Positions 46,798 to 55,911 of a DNA stretch of 64,000 nucleotides are shown piece after piece. The notes under the pieces are model-generated. The model was not told the origin of the DNA and did not search any database. It saw nothing but the letters and a program-made list of their open reading frames with translations. This DNA is from DATJLY01 sp963729295 (lineage in GTDB: Bacteria; Pseudomonadota; Alphaproteobacteria; ATCC43930; CGMCC-115725). The translations under genes were made by a program, and so were the position numbers. Every line of letters begins with the position of its first letter. Position 1 is the first letter of the stretch. The stretch spans positions 62,001 to 126,000 of the forward strand of contig CAVSNJ010000004.1 in NCBI GenBank assembly GCA_963729295.1, written 5' to 3'.

Positions 46798-46828
46798 CGC
46801 GCGCTCGGCGCTGACTTATCCTTCGCCC

Positions 46829-48424
46829 ATGGCGGCACGGCTAAAGCATTTCGGCTGGGGACGCGAAGGCGAGGGGCTCGACGCAGACGAGCGCGAGTTC
46901 CTGCTCGCGCGCATCCGCGAGCGGTTCGCGGTCGATCGCTTCGAGGAAAAGCATCCGCCGCAGCTCGAGGATGTGAAACTCGCGCCGCCGCGTCTTGCGC
47001 CGCCCGCGTCGCTTCAGGCGCTCTGCTCGAGCGCGCTCTACGACCGCGCCGCACACACTTACGGCAAGGCCTATCCCGACGCGGTGCACGGGCTTCTCGG
47101 CGATTACGCCGCCGCGCCCGATGTCGTGGCTTATCCGAAGAGCGAGACGGATGTGGCGGCGCTGCTCGATTGGGCGGGCGGGTCCGACGCGGCGGTGGTG
47201 CCGTTCGGCGCCGGATCGAGCGTCGTCGGTGGGATCGAGCCGAGGGGCGCCGCCGAGCGGAAGCGCGGCGTCGTCACCATCGATTTGGGCCAGATGGGCC
47301 GCGTCCTCGAAGTCGACCGGGCCGCGCGCGCCGCGCGCATCGAAGCTGGCGCCTTCGGTCCCGCGCTCGAGGCGCAACTGAGGCCGTACGGCCTGACGCT
47401 GCGCCATTTCCCGCAAAGCTTCGAGTATTCCACGCTCGGCGGCTGGATCGCGACGCGCTCGGGCGGGCATTTCGCCTCGCTCTACACGCATATCGACGAT
47501 TTCGTCGAGAGCGTGCGCATGCTGACACCCAAGGGTGCGCTCGAGACGCGGCGGCTGCCGGGCTCCGGCGCCGGCCCCGCGCCGGAGCGGCTCGTCATCG
47601 GCTCCGAAGGAATCCTGGGCATCATCACCGAGGCGTGGATGCGGCTTCAGGACCGGCCGCGCTTTCGCGCCGGCTCGTCCATCGCATTCCCCGATCTCTT
47701 CGCGGGGATGCGCGCGCTGCGGCTGGTTTCGCAAAGCGCGCTATTTCCGGCGAATTGCCGCGTGCTCGATCCGGCCGAGGCCTACAACACCGGCGCCGGC
47801 GACGGCCGCTCCGCGATCATGGTGCTGGCGTTCGAATCGGGCGATCACCCGGTCGACGGCGCGATGAAGCGCGCGCTCGAAATCTGCGCCGGCGAAGGCG
47901 GCAAGGCGGAGGCGCCCGAATCCTCCGACGCGCATCTCGCGGGTGCCGCCGGGCGCTGGCGCAACGCCTTCATCCGCATGCCCTATGCGCGCGAGATCAC
48001 GGTCGGGCTCGCGATCGTCAACGACACGTTCGAGACCGCGATCACCTGGGACCGGTTCGAGCGCTTCCACGACACGGTGAAGGCGGCGGCGCTCGAGGCG
48101 ATCCACCGCGCGACCGGGCGAAAGGGCCAAGTCACGTGCCGCATCACGCATGTCTATCCCGACGGCCCCGCGCCTTATTTCACCTTCCATGCGCTGGGCC
48201 GCCACGGCGAATTGCTCGCGCAATGGCACGAGATCAAGCGCGCCGCGTCCGACGCGCTGATCGAGGCGGGCGGCACCATCACGCACCACCATGCGGTCGG
48301 GCGCCAGCACCGGCCCTGGTACGACCGCGAGCGCCCGCCGCTCTTCGCCGCCGCGCTCAAAGCGGCAAAGCACGCGCTCGACCCGCAGGGCCTCCTCAAT
48401 CCCGGCGTGCTGATCGATCCGTAA
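46829..48424 (+). CDS. FAD-linked oxidase resembling alkylglycerone-phosphate synthase
   Basis: This 531-residue protein starts at ATG 46829 with LKHFGWGREGEGLDADEREF, which is AGPS-like (FWGWG-type) rather than a simple oxidase start. The PCMH FAD-binding domain includes VVPFGAGSSVVGGIEPRG and FEYSTLGGWIATRSGGHFAS. The C-terminal cap contains the His cluster ITHHHAVGRQHRPWY. AGPS makes ether-lipid precursors in eukaryotes; many bacterial homologues have unknown substrates (D-hydroxy acids or ether lipids). No ether-lipid partner gene lies nearby. It is followed, convergently, by an ABC substrate-binding protein after 6 bp. Confidence 0.88.
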   Translation: MAARLKHFGWGREGEGLDADEREFLLARIRERFAVDRFEEKHPPQLEDVKLAPPRLAPPASLQALCSSALYDRAAHTYGKAYPDAVHGLLGDYAAAPDVVAYPKSETDVAALLDWAGGSDAAVVPFGAGSSVVGGIEPRGAAERKRGVVTIDLGQMGRVLEVDRAARAARIEAGAFGPALEAQLRPYGLTLRHFPQSFEYSTLGGWIATRSGGHFASLYTHIDDFVESVRMLTPKGALETRRLPGSGAGPAPERLVIGSEGILGIITEAWMRLQDRPRFRAGSSIAFPDLFAGMRALRLVSQSALFPANCRVLDPAEAYNTGAGDGRSAIMVLAFESGDHPVDGAMKRALEICAGEGGKAEAPESSDAHLAGAAGRWRNAFIRMPYAREITVGLAIVNDTFETAITWDRFERFHDTVKAAALEAIHRATGRKGQVTCRITHVYPDGPAPYFTFHALGRHGELLAQWHEIKRAASDALIEAGGTITHHHAVGRQHRPWYDRERPPLFAAALKAAKHALDPQGLLNPGVLIDP

Positions 48425-48430
48425 GGCCCG

Positions 48431-49600
48431 TCACTTCATCGGGCATTGCCCGTGATAGACGTTGCGCCAGTCTTGCTCGGCCGTGCCGCGCAGCGCCAAG
48501 CGCATCGACCCGTCCGGATCCTTCACCACCTCCGTCAGATAGATGTTTTGGATCGGATAGTGGTTGTTGTCGAATTTGAAGGGGCCGCGCACCGATTGGA
48601 AATCGGCTTTCTTGAGCGCGGCGCGGAACGCGTCCTTGTTCGATAGGTCGCCCTGGACGGCCGTGACCGCGCTGTCGATGAGGTTGAGCGTGTCGTATTG
48701 CAGCGCCGCGAAGATGGTCGGCCGCCGGCCGTATTTCGCGGAAAACTCGGACACGAATTTCTTGTTGACCGGGTTGTCGAGCTCGTAGGACCAGCTCGTG
48801 GCCTGGACGACGCCCAGTGCCGCATCGCCTTCGGCCTTGAAGGTCAGGTCGGTCGATATCGTGTCTTCGGAGAAGATCTTGATCTTGCCGTGCAGGCCGG
48901 CTTCGGCGAACTGTTTCAGGAAGGCGATGCCGGCGCCGCCCGGCAGGAACACGAAGATCGCCTCGGGGTCGGCCGCGCGCACCTGGGAAATCTGCGGAGC
49001 GAGATCGACCTGGCCCATCCACGGCGTGTAGACCGGGCCGATCGCCTTGCCCTTGTAGAATTTCATCGCGCCGCCGATCTTCTCCCACCCGGCCTGATAG
49101 TCGGCGCCCATGAAATAGACCGATTTGAGGTTCTCCTTGTTGAGGTGCTCGGCCAGCGCGTCGTCCCAATCCTCGTTCTCGAACGAGGCGAAGAACGCAT
49201 CCGCCTTGCAGTCCTTGCCGGCGAATTCCTCCGGCCCCGAAAGCGCGCCCACGACCCACACGCCAGCTTCGAGAAAAGTCGGCACGACCGGGATCGTTGT
49301 GTTCGAGCCCAAGAACCCGGTCATGATCTCGACCTGGTCCTCGTCGATGAACTTCGACGCATCCTGGACCGCAACCGAGGGATCGCTCTTGTCGTCTTCG
49401 CTATAGAGCTTGACGTCGCGGCCGCCGAGCTTGCCGCCGAGATCGGCGAAGGCGAGATCGAATCCCTTCCGCATCTCCTCGCCGACGAGGCCGGCGGCGC
49501 CGCTCATGCTGAGCATGAGGCCAAGCTTCAGCGGTTGGGCCGCTTGCGCGTTTGCGCCCAGTGCGGCAAGCACAATCGCCGCCAGAATCATCGCCCGCAT
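48431..49600 (-). CDS. Periplasmic substrate-binding protein, Leu/Ile/Val (Peripla_BP_6) type
   Basis: This 389-residue protein has a signal peptide (MILAAIVLAALGANAQA). The type I bilobed fold begins LKLGLMLSMSGAAGLVGEEM and RKGFDLAFADLGGKLGGRDV, with IFVFLPGGAGIAFLKQFAEA in the second lobe. This is the LivJ/LivK-like group that binds branched-chain amino acids, amides or aromatic acids. It is the last gene after an ATPase and permease of the nitrate/sulfonate (SsuBC) type, with a 51-bp gap, and no LivHMGF genes are seen. Either the SBP uses a distant LivHM, or the set is mosaic. Ligand unknown. Confidence 0.9.
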   Translation of the reverse strand: MRAMILAAIVLAALGANAQAAQPLKLGLMLSMSGAAGLVGEEMRKGFDLAFADLGGKLGGRDVKLYSEDDKSDPSVAVQDASKFIDEDQVEIMTGFLGSNTTIPVVPTFLEAGVWVVGALSGPEEFAGKDCKADAFFASFENEDWDDALAEHLNKENLKSVYFMGADYQAGWEKIGGAMKFYKGKAIGPVYTPWMGQVDLAPQISQVRAADPEAIFVFLPGGAGIAFLKQFAEAGLHGKIKIFSEDTISTDLTFKAEGDAALGVVQATSWSYELDNPVNKKFVSEFSAKYGRRPTIFAALQYDTLNLIDSAVTAVQGDLSNKDAFRAALKKADFQSVRGPFKFDNNHYPIQNIYLTEVVKDPDGSMRLALRGTAEQDWRNVYHGQCPMK

Positions 49601-49651
49601 CGCCGCCTCCCTCGTTTTGCCGGCGATACTCGGCTGTCTCCGGCACTTGCG

Positions 49652-50461
49652 TCAAGCGTCCGGCCGAGGCTCGGACGGCGCCGCTTCGCCGCGAAGTTGC
49701 TCCTTGAGGAGATGCCAGATCCGCCGGCGATAAGCGACGAATTCCGGGCTCGCCTTGATCGCCTCGTCGTTCGACCAGCGCGGCCGCGGCAGATCGATGT
49801 CGAAAGTGGCGAGTACGCGGCCTGGATTGGCGGAGAAGATCACGACCGTGTCGGAGAGGAAAATCGCTTCGTCGATCGAGTGCGTGACCAGAACGATGGT
49901 CTTGCCCTCGGCTTCCAGGAGCTTCAACAGCTCGATCTGCATGATCTCGCGGATCTGCGGGTCAAGCGCGCCGAACGGCTCGTCCATCAGCAGGAATTTG
50001 GGATTGGTGCTGAGCGCGCGCGCCAATCCCACGCGCTGCTTCATGCCGCCCGAAAGCTGGTGCGGAAAGTAATGCGCGAAGCCTTGCAGCCCGACGCGAC
50101 CCAGGGCTGTTGCGGCGCGCGTTCGGCGCTCGACGGCGCGAAGCCCGTGCAGCTCGGCCGCGAACTCGATGTTGCGCAGCGCCGTCCGCCACGGCAGCAG
50201 GTTGAACTCCTGGAACACCATCGTGCGGTCGGTCGCGGGCTTCTTGACGGCCGTGCCGTCGATGCGGATCTCGCCCGCAAGCGGCCGGATAAGCCCGTGC
50301 ATGAGGCGCAACAGCGTCGTCTTGCCGCAGCCCGAGGGCCCGAGAAGCGACGCAATGCAGCCGTCACGGATCGAAAAGCTCACGTCGTTCAGCACCGGAA
50401 AGATGTCGGCGCTCTCGGACGCGCGCGCAAAACCGTGACTGACGCGCTCGACCTCGATCAT
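49652..50461 (-). CDS. ABC transporter ATP-binding protein (SsuB/TauB type)
   Basis: This 269-residue ATPase has Walker A LLGPSGCGKTTLLRLM, Q-loop VFQEFNLLPWRTALRNIEFA, signature HQLSGGMKQRVGLARAL, Walker B FLLMDEPFGALD, and H-loop VTHSIDEAIFL. This form is typical of nitrate/sulfonate/taurine importers. Its ATG overlaps the permease stop (ATGA). It would couple ATP hydrolysis to uptake with the adjacent permease; the expected NMT1-type binding protein is absent from this locus. Confidence 0.92.
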   Translation of the reverse strand: MIEVERVSHGFARASESADIFPVLNDVSFSIRDGCIASLLGPSGCGKTTLLRLMHGLIRPLAGEIRIDGTAVKKPATDRTMVFQEFNLLPWRTALRNIEFAAELHGLRAVERRTRAATALGRVGLQGFAHYFPHQLSGGMKQRVGLARALSTNPKFLLMDEPFGALDPQIREIMQIELLKLLEAEGKTIVLVTHSIDEAIFLSDTVVIFSANPGRVLATFDIDLPRPRWSNDEAIKASPEFVAYRRRIWHLLKEQLRGEAAPSEPRPDA

Positions 50462-51360
50462 CCCGCGGCTCCGGTCCAGGGCGCGACGCGCCGCTCGAGC
50501 GCGCGCAAGCCAGCGTTCATCAACACGCCGGCCGCCGCCAGGATGACGACGCCGACGAAGATCATCGAGGTGTCGTAGCTGGCGCCCGCCTGGAAGATGA
50601 GATAGCCCACGCCCGCGGTCGAGGCGTAAAGCTCGGCCACCACCACCATGATGAGAACGCGCGCCACGGCAAGCCGCATGCCGCCGATGATATAGGGGAG
50701 CGCCGCCGGCAGCACGATCTTGCGCAGGATCGCCCATTCCGTCGCGGTGAAGGACCGCGCAGTCTCGATCAGGCGCTGGTCGATGTTCTCGACGCCCGTC
50801 TCGGTGCTGACGACGATGACGAAGACGGCGCCGACGAACACCAACGCTACGCGCGCCGTCATGCCGATGCCGAGCCAGATGATGAAGAGCGGCAAAAGCG
50901 CCACGGTCGGCACCGAGGCCTGCGCCATGACGAACGGCTCGAGCGTGTCGCGCACGGTCCGCGACCGCCCCATCGATATGCCGAGCGGCACGCCGATCAG
51001 GCATGAGCACAAGAAGCCCCAGAACGCGGTCGTGCCGCTCGCCAGGAGATGCGGGAAGATCGAGCCGTCGGCGAATACCTGGAAAAGCCGCATCGCCACT
51101 GCGCTCGGGCTCGACAGGAACAGCGGGTCGACCCAGTGGGCGCGCACCGCGAGCTCCCACACGCCGAGGAACAAGGCGGCCGCCAGCGCGCGCGTCAGCG
51201 GCGTGCGCCGGCGCCGCAGCCACGCCGAGACTGCCGGCGCCGCCGCGCCCTCGCCCGCCAGGCTCGCCCGCCCGCTCACGGGGACATGGAGCGCCGCCGC
51301 CAAAACCTCTCCCTCCCCCTTGAAGGGGGCGGGTTGGGGCGGGGGTGACTGCAACGCCAT
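50458..51360 (-). CDS. ABC transporter permease (SsuC/TauC type)
   Basis: This protein of up to 300 residues has about six membrane helices and the EAA-type loop in TARSFTATEWAILRKIVLPAALPYIIGGMR, cited by ILRKIVLPAALPYIIGG. First gene of this operon. The first 20 or so codons from ATG 51360 are made from a dispersed palindromic repeat (51303-51349) and look unlike a permease N-terminus; an in-frame GTG at 51279 is a reasonable alternative start. The core after VSAWLRRRRTPLTRALAAAL is standard. Substrate unknown (organosulfur or similar by family). Confidence 0.88.
   Translation of the reverse strand: MALQSPPPQPAPFKGEGEVLAAALHVPVSGRASLAGEGAAAPAVSAWLRRRRTPLTRALAAALFLGVWELAVRAHWVDPLFLSSPSAVAMRLFQVFADGSIFPHLLASGTTAFWGFLCSCLIGVPLGISMGRSRTVRDTLEPFVMAQASVPTVALLPLFIIWLGIGMTARVALVFVGAVFVIVVSTETGVENIDQRLIETARSFTATEWAILRKIVLPAALPYIIGGMRLAVARVLIMVVVAELYASTAGVGYLIFQAGASYDTSMIFVGVVILAAAGVLMNAGLRALERRVAPWTGAAG
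51303..51349. repeat. Dispersed palindromic repeat overlapping the permease start
   Basis: Core CTCCCTCCCCCTTGAAGGGG with a GGGTTGGGGCGGGGGT flank, a form common in proteobacterial intergenic regions. Here it runs into the first codons of the permease. Confidence 0.75.
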
Positions 51361-51431
51361 GACGGCTCGGTACTAGCATGAGTTTGCGGATTTCGCCTAG
51401 GCTTGCCCCAGGGAAAGCTGGGGAGGCGCCT

Positions 51432-52613
51432 ATGTATCGCTCGACGGACGGGGTCGTTCTGCCGACCACCATCATCGGCTCGCTGCCGCGCCCGCACTGG
51501 TACACCGAGAATCTCGGCGGGCGCAGCTTCGTCGAGGCCATGATCAACGCGCATTTCCGCGAGCAATATACCGACGCGGTGTCGTGCTTCCTGCGCGACC
51601 AGGAACTGGCCGGGCTCGACATCGTCACCGATGGCGACGCGCGCTTCGACACCGAGGTCGCGGGCTATAGCTGGTTCTCCTATGCGCTGACGCGATTGGG
51701 CGGCGTGACGCTCGAGGCGGCCTATGGGCGGCCCGTGGTGTTCGGCCGCGTGCCCTATCCGCGCGGCCACATCCTCAACGAAGGGATGGAGGCGCGCGTC
51801 AACCCGACCATCGCCGGCCCTGTCTCGCGTGGCACGCTCCAATACACGCCGCTTTACCTGACGGCGCAGCGCCTCACCACGAAGCCCGTGAAATTCGGCA
51901 CCATTACCGCCGAGCTCATCGCGCTCACCTTGCGCGACACGCACTACAAGAGCCGGCGCGAACGCATCATGGCGGTGGCCGAGGTGCTGCACGAGGAACT
52001 GGCCGAGCTTGCCGCTGCCGGCTGCCCCGTCATCCAGATGGAGGAGCCGCAGGTGCATCTCATCGGCCCGCGTGGCGGCGTCGATGCCGAGCTGACGCCC
52101 GATTTCTTCGTCGATGTGTTCAATGCGACCGTGCGCGGCCTGCGCCAGAAAACCGAGGTGTGGTGCCACACCTGCTGGGGCAACCCGGCGCAGCAGCGCA
52201 TGTTCGCGCGCCCGCAAAGCTATGAGCCGGCGCTCGAGGCGCTGAACCGCATCGATTGCGACGTCATCACGTTCGAGACCTGCGCCTCGGGCGGCATGGA
52301 TCTCGCCGCGATCGGCAAGCGCATCACCGGTAGGAAGGTGGCGATCGGCGTCATCGATCATCACACGCTCCAGGTCGAAACGCCGGACGATGTCGCCGCG
52401 CTGATCCGCCGCGCGCTCGAGCATATCCCGGCCGAGCGCCTCGTCATCGCGTCCGATTGCGGCATGGGGCGCGAGGGCATGAGCCGGCGCCACGCCTTCT
52501 TCAAGATGGTGGCGCTCGTCCTGGGCACCAACATCGTGCGCCGCGAACTGGGCGCCAAGGAAGCACCGGTGCTGGCCGCCGACGAGCGCTTCTCGCTGCT
52601 GGAGCGGCGCTGA
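51432..52613 (+). CDS. MetE-core (cobalamin-independent methionine synthase C-terminal type) protein
   Basis: This 393-residue single-barrel protein starts at ATG 51432 with GGGGAGG upstream. It corresponds to the catalytic half of MetE, without the N-terminal domain. MetE zinc ligands are present: His and Cys in VWCHTCWGN, Glu in VITFETCASGG, Cys in IASDCGMG. N-terminal TTIIGSLPRPHWYTENLGG is also MetE-like. Relatives include folate-independent core-MetE enzymes and epoxyalkane:CoM transferase, so a thiol alkylation is expected but homocysteine and methionine are not assured. MetH is encoded elsewhere in the window. It precedes an MDR reductase by 12 bp, likely one operon. Confidence 0.88.
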   Translation: MYRSTDGVVLPTTIIGSLPRPHWYTENLGGRSFVEAMINAHFREQYTDAVSCFLRDQELAGLDIVTDGDARFDTEVAGYSWFSYALTRLGGVTLEAAYGRPVVFGRVPYPRGHILNEGMEARVNPTIAGPVSRGTLQYTPLYLTAQRLTTKPVKFGTITAELIALTLRDTHYKSRRERIMAVAEVLHEELAELAAAGCPVIQMEEPQVHLIGPRGGVDAELTPDFFVDVFNATVRGLRQKTEVWCHTCWGNPAQQRMFARPQSYEPALEALNRIDCDVITFETCASGGMDLAAIGKRITGRKVAIGVIDHHTLQVETPDDVAALIRRALEHIPAERLVIASDCGMGREGMSRRHAFFKMVALVLGTNIVRRELGAKEAPVLAADERFSLLERR

Positions 52614-52625
52614 GGGGCGCGCGCG

Positions 52626-53669
52626 ATGGCAGAGAAGAATCTCCAAGTCGTCCTTGCCGCGCGGCCCAGGGGCGCGCCGAAGGACGGCGATTTCCGCCTC
52701 GTCGAAGCGCCGCTGCCCGAGCCCGGGTCGGGCGAGATGCTGCTGCGTACGATATATCTCTCGCTCGATCCCTACATGCGGCTCCGCATGAACGAGACCT
52801 CGCACTTGCCGCCGTTCGAGATCGGCAAGCCGCTCCTTGGTGCCACTGCGAGCGTCGTCGTCAAATCGAACCTGCCCGACTACCGCGCCGGCGATGTCGT
52901 CGTCTCGCTCCATGGCTGGACCACCTACGCGCTCTCGAACGGCAAGGGCATGTTCGGCCGGCCGCTTGCAAAACTCGATCCGAAGCGCGGGCCGCTGTCG
53001 GCGCAGATCTGGATTTTGGGCTCGCCCGGCCTCACTGCCTACAAGGGCCTCCTCGAAGTCGCGCGGCCCAAGGAGGGCGAGACCGTCGTCGTCTCGGGCG
53101 CGGCGGGCGCGGTCGGCTCGCTCGTCGGCCAGATCGCGCGCATGAAGGGCTGCCGCACCGTCGGCATCGCCGGCGGCGCGCAAAAATGCGGCTATGTCAC
53201 CGGCACGCTCGGCTTCGATGCGGCGGTCGATTACAAGGCGGGCGATCTCGCGGGGGCGTTGAAGGCCGCGTGCCCCAAAGGCGTCGACATCTATTACGAG
53301 AATGTCGGCGGCGCCGTGTTCGAGGCGGTCCTGCCCCTTCTCAACAATTTCGCGCGCGTGCCCGTGTGCGGCAACGTTGCCGAATACAACGCCGTCGAGC
53401 GCCGCATCGGCCCCGACCGCATGCCCGACCTCATGCTCGCGATTTTGGGCCACCGGCTGACGCTGCGCGGCTTCGTCGTGTCCGATTTCATGAACGAGAT
53501 GCAGGATTTCGTGCGCGACATGGGCGAATGGCTCGCGGCGGGCAAGATCCGCTACCGCGAGGACATCACCGACGGGCTCGAGCATGCGGCCGCCGCTTTT
53601 CAGCGCATGCTGCGCGCCGAGAATTTCGGCAAGCCCATCGTGCGGGTCTCGCCCGATCCGGCAGCTTAG
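52626..53669 (+). CDS. NADP-dependent MDR reductase (CurA / leukotriene B4 dehydrogenase-like)
   Basis: This 347-residue cytosolic zinc-independent MDR protein has LSLDPYMRLRMNETSHLPPF, then the NADP-loop VVSGAAGAVGSLVGQIARMK and DIYYENVGGAVFEAVLPLLN, all typical of the prostaglandin/curcumin reductase group, which saturates alpha,beta-unsaturated ketones. It follows the MetE-core gene closely. Substrate unknown. Downstream is a palindromic repeat and a dead IS. Confidence 0.92.
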   Translation: MAEKNLQVVLAARPRGAPKDGDFRLVEAPLPEPGSGEMLLRTIYLSLDPYMRLRMNETSHLPPFEIGKPLLGATASVVVKSNLPDYRAGDVVVSLHGWTTYALSNGKGMFGRPLAKLDPKRGPLSAQIWILGSPGLTAYKGLLEVARPKEGETVVVSGAAGAVGSLVGQIARMKGCRTVGIAGGAQKCGYVTGTLGFDAAVDYKAGDLAGALKAACPKGVDIYYENVGGAVFEAVLPLLNNFARVPVCGNVAEYNAVERRIGPDRMPDLMLAILGHRLTLRGFVVSDFMNEMQDFVRDMGEWLAAGKIRYREDITDGLEHAAAAFQRMLRAENFGKPIVRVSPDPAA

Positions 53670-53700
53670 AGTCCGATCCATCCAGGTTGAAACATCTTTC

Positions 53701-53777
53701 CGTCGCCCCCGCGAAAGCGGGGGCCCAGGGCAACGGCACGTCGCTCGCCCTGGGTTCCCGCGTGCGCGGGAACGACC
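53701..53777. repeat. Alphaproteobacterial palindromic repeat (CGCGAAAGCGGGGGCCCAGGG type)
   Basis: Arms CGTCGCCCCCGCGAAAGCGG and CCTGGGTTCCCGCGTGCGCG are imperfect reverse complements, with CCAGGGC and GCCCTGGG inner arms. This is one of the commonest alphaproteobacterial intergenic repeats. It lies between the MDR gene and the IS remnant. Confidence 0.85.
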
Positions 53778-53787
53778 TCTGCGAAAC

Positions 53788-53802
53788 TGACTGGATCAGC
53801 GC
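53788..53802 (+). repeat. 15-bp direct repeat, left copy
   Basis: TGACTGGATCAGCGC, identical to 55039-55053 and in the same orientation. It bounds the IS5 remnant on the left. Confidence 0.75.
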
Positions 53803-53846
53803 TTCGAGTTGTGATTTTACTTGGCGCGCGGGCTGAGGGGTGGGCC

Positions 53847-54869
53847 ATGACGGAGCAACCGAGTTTTGTGGATCGCGCTGCTTCCGGCGGGGTTCGGGCG
53901 GAACGCGAAGCTGGAACGGATATCGGGAGCCTGATCGACTCGGTCGCGGATCGAGCGGCTGGTCTCGGCGGTGCGGCCTGGCGAGACCGGCCGGCCGCCC
54001 TATGCGGCCCTGTCGATGCATGAAGGCTCTGTTGCTGCAACAGTGGTACGGCCTGTCGCGATCCCGTGGCTTGAGGAGGCATTGCTGGACCGGGTGTCGT
54101 TCCGGCGCTTTTGCGGGTTTGCGCTCGACGCGGCGAAGCCGGTACGAGACGACGCTGTGCCGCTTCCGCAACGCCCTCGAACGGCAGCGCGACTGGCTCC
54201 TGGGCAGGCGGTATTTCAGGAGGTCGCTGACGTCACATTGCGAGATGGCCGGGTTCGCTGACTCAAGGCCGGAACACGGCGTGAGATCGACGCTACACGT
54301 GGTGCAATGCGCGGTTCGCCCGCCGCGGTCCGGCTCGACGCCGCGCGATCGAGAAAGCCTGCTCGCCAGCATGAGCCGGATCGCCAATCGGACCCGTCGC
54401 GCGCCCGCACCGGCGTCTGTTCTTCGGCTACAAGGCGCATCTCGGCAAGCTCGATCCGGGGCTCGGGGCTCGATCCGCAGCCGGATGCTGACGCGGGCCA
54501 AGACCTAAGAGAGCGAGGTGGCCGACGCGCTCATTTGCGGCGAAGAGTCGGGCGGCTCGTATGCCGACAAGTGCCGTATGAGAAGCGGGCCCGAGCGCGC
54601 GGCGTTCGAAGGCGCGCGGCGCCAAGGACCGGATCCGACGCGCGCCGCGTACTCGATGGCCAGATCAAGGAGCCTGCAGCTACTGCGCAAACCGTGCGCA
54701 ACAAGTTGCTGGTGCCGCATCCGAAGCGCGCTCGAGCGGACCTTCGTCGATCATCGAACGACGCTACGGCTTCTCGCGCATGCGCTAGCTCGAGCGGCTC
54801 GCCGTCCGCAACGCCTGCCACCTCGATCTCATCATCATTGCCTTCAACCTGCGAACCGCAGCGGCCTGA
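53847..54869 (+). pseudogene. IS5-family transposase, heavily decayed
   Basis: The transposase can be followed only by switching frames many times. MTEQPSFVDR at 53847, then RPGETGRPPYAALSM, ALLLQQWYGLS, LLDRVSFRRFCGFALDAA, ETTLCRFRNALERQR, VQCAVRPP, FGYKAHLGK, SEVADALICGEES, VRNKLLVP, and finally CHLDLIIIAFNLR ending in TGA at 54867-54869. These are landmarks of an IS5-type DDE transposase of about 330-340 residues. Frameshifts, small deletions and an early stop show long inactivity. The element is not functional. It separates the MetE-core/MDR pair from the amidohydrolase/MetE-core pair. Confidence 0.85.
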
Positions 54870-55038
54870 ACGCCGCATGACCCGGCTGCCACCAGCGCAA
54901 GCCTCGAGACGCGGCAAAGCCAACCCGCTGTCGACCGAAGCCAATCAACGCCACTTGGCAGTGCGTCGGGCAAACCTCGATGCCCTTCTCGCCAGAGGTC
55001 TGCGCAAACTACCTGCGGGAACAGGTTACGATTCAAAA

Positions 55039-55053
55039 TGACTGGATCAGCGC
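55039..55053 (+). repeat. 15-bp direct repeat, right copy
   Basis: TGACTGGATCAGCGC, ending just before the amidohydrolase stop region and followed by CTAG. The pair 53788/55039 brackets about 1.24 kb including the IS5 remnant. IS5 ends should be inverted, so a direct pair is unexpected. Confidence 0.75.
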
Positions 55054-55911
55054 CTAGGGCGGCGGGAAGCCGAAACACTCGGCGGCGTTGTCGGCGAAGA
55101 TTCGATTGCGCACCTTCTCGTCCGGGACCCAGTCGAGCATGATGTCGACGAGATCGCCGTCGTTCGGCATCGGCTTGAAATATTGCGGATGCGGCCAGTC
55201 GCTGCACCACACGACGCGGGTTGGCGCGTGCGCCACGAGTTTTTGCACGAACGGCTTCGTGTCGGCGAACGGGAAATCGTTCTCCGACGAGAAGCGCGGA
55301 TTGATCTTGACCCAGCAGCGCCCGGTATCGAGGCAGTTGAGCACGAACTTGAATTCCGGGCTGTCGAGCCCCTTGCCCGTCGGCGGATGGCCGGCATGCT
55401 CGATGACGAAGCGCCCGGGCGAGGCGAGAATCTTCGGCCGTAATTCCGGGATGTTGCCGAGATAGCTCGCGGACCACCCGTGCTCGGCAACGCGCGCGAC
55501 GAGGCGCTCGTCGAGCACGGGATCGAGTCGGTGCGCGAATCGCGCGCCCGCCACGCCCGCCTTGGTCAGGAGCTCGAGCTCGCGGTCGGTGATGTTCGAC
55601 CACGGCGCGATGATGCCGCGCAGCCGGTCGGGAAAACGCCCGAGCCCGTTCAGCACGATCTCGTAGCTGTGGCCGTACATCATCGAATTGACCACGACCC
55701 CGCGCGAGAGCCCCATGGCGGCCTGCATGAGGAGCCAGTCGTCGGCCGTGGTGTCCTCGAATTCGAGCTGGCTGAACACGTGGTCGGGCTTCAGCGGGAA
55801 CTGCTCCTGCGGCCCGATGAAATGGAAATGCGTGTCGCATGCGCCGGGCGGGAGCTTGCACCTGGGCTTCCGGTAGTTGCGGTCGATCGGTGGCGACTTG
55901 GCGCGGTTCAT
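55054..55911 (-). CDS. Amidohydrolase-2 family hydrolase (pyrone-dicarboxylate lactonase-like)
   Basis: This 285-residue TIM-barrel protein starts at ATG 55911, overlapping the upstream MetE-core stop (ATGA). Metal motif: GACDTHFHFIGPQEQFPL (HxH). Further blocks: GVVVNSMMYGHSYEIVLNGL, VIEHAGHPPTGKG and a C-terminal VVWCSDWPHPQYF (Asp ligand). These match the group containing 2-pyrone-4,6-dicarboxylate lactonase (LigI) and related sugar-lactonases. It would act on a lactone or enol-lactone from aromatic breakdown; the divergent extradiol dioxygenase supports that theme. Exact substrate not provable. Confidence 0.87.
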   Translation of the reverse strand: MNRAKSPPIDRNYRKPRCKLPPGACDTHFHFIGPQEQFPLKPDHVFSQLEFEDTTADDWLLMQAAMGLSRGVVVNSMMYGHSYEIVLNGLGRFPDRLRGIIAPWSNITDRELELLTKAGVAGARFAHRLDPVLDERLVARVAEHGWSASYLGNIPELRPKILASPGRFVIEHAGHPPTGKGLDSPEFKFVLNCLDTGRCWVKINPRFSSENDFPFADTKPFVQKLVAHAPTRVVWCSDWPHPQYFKPMPNDGDLVDIMLDWVPDEKVRNRIFADNAAECFGFPPP

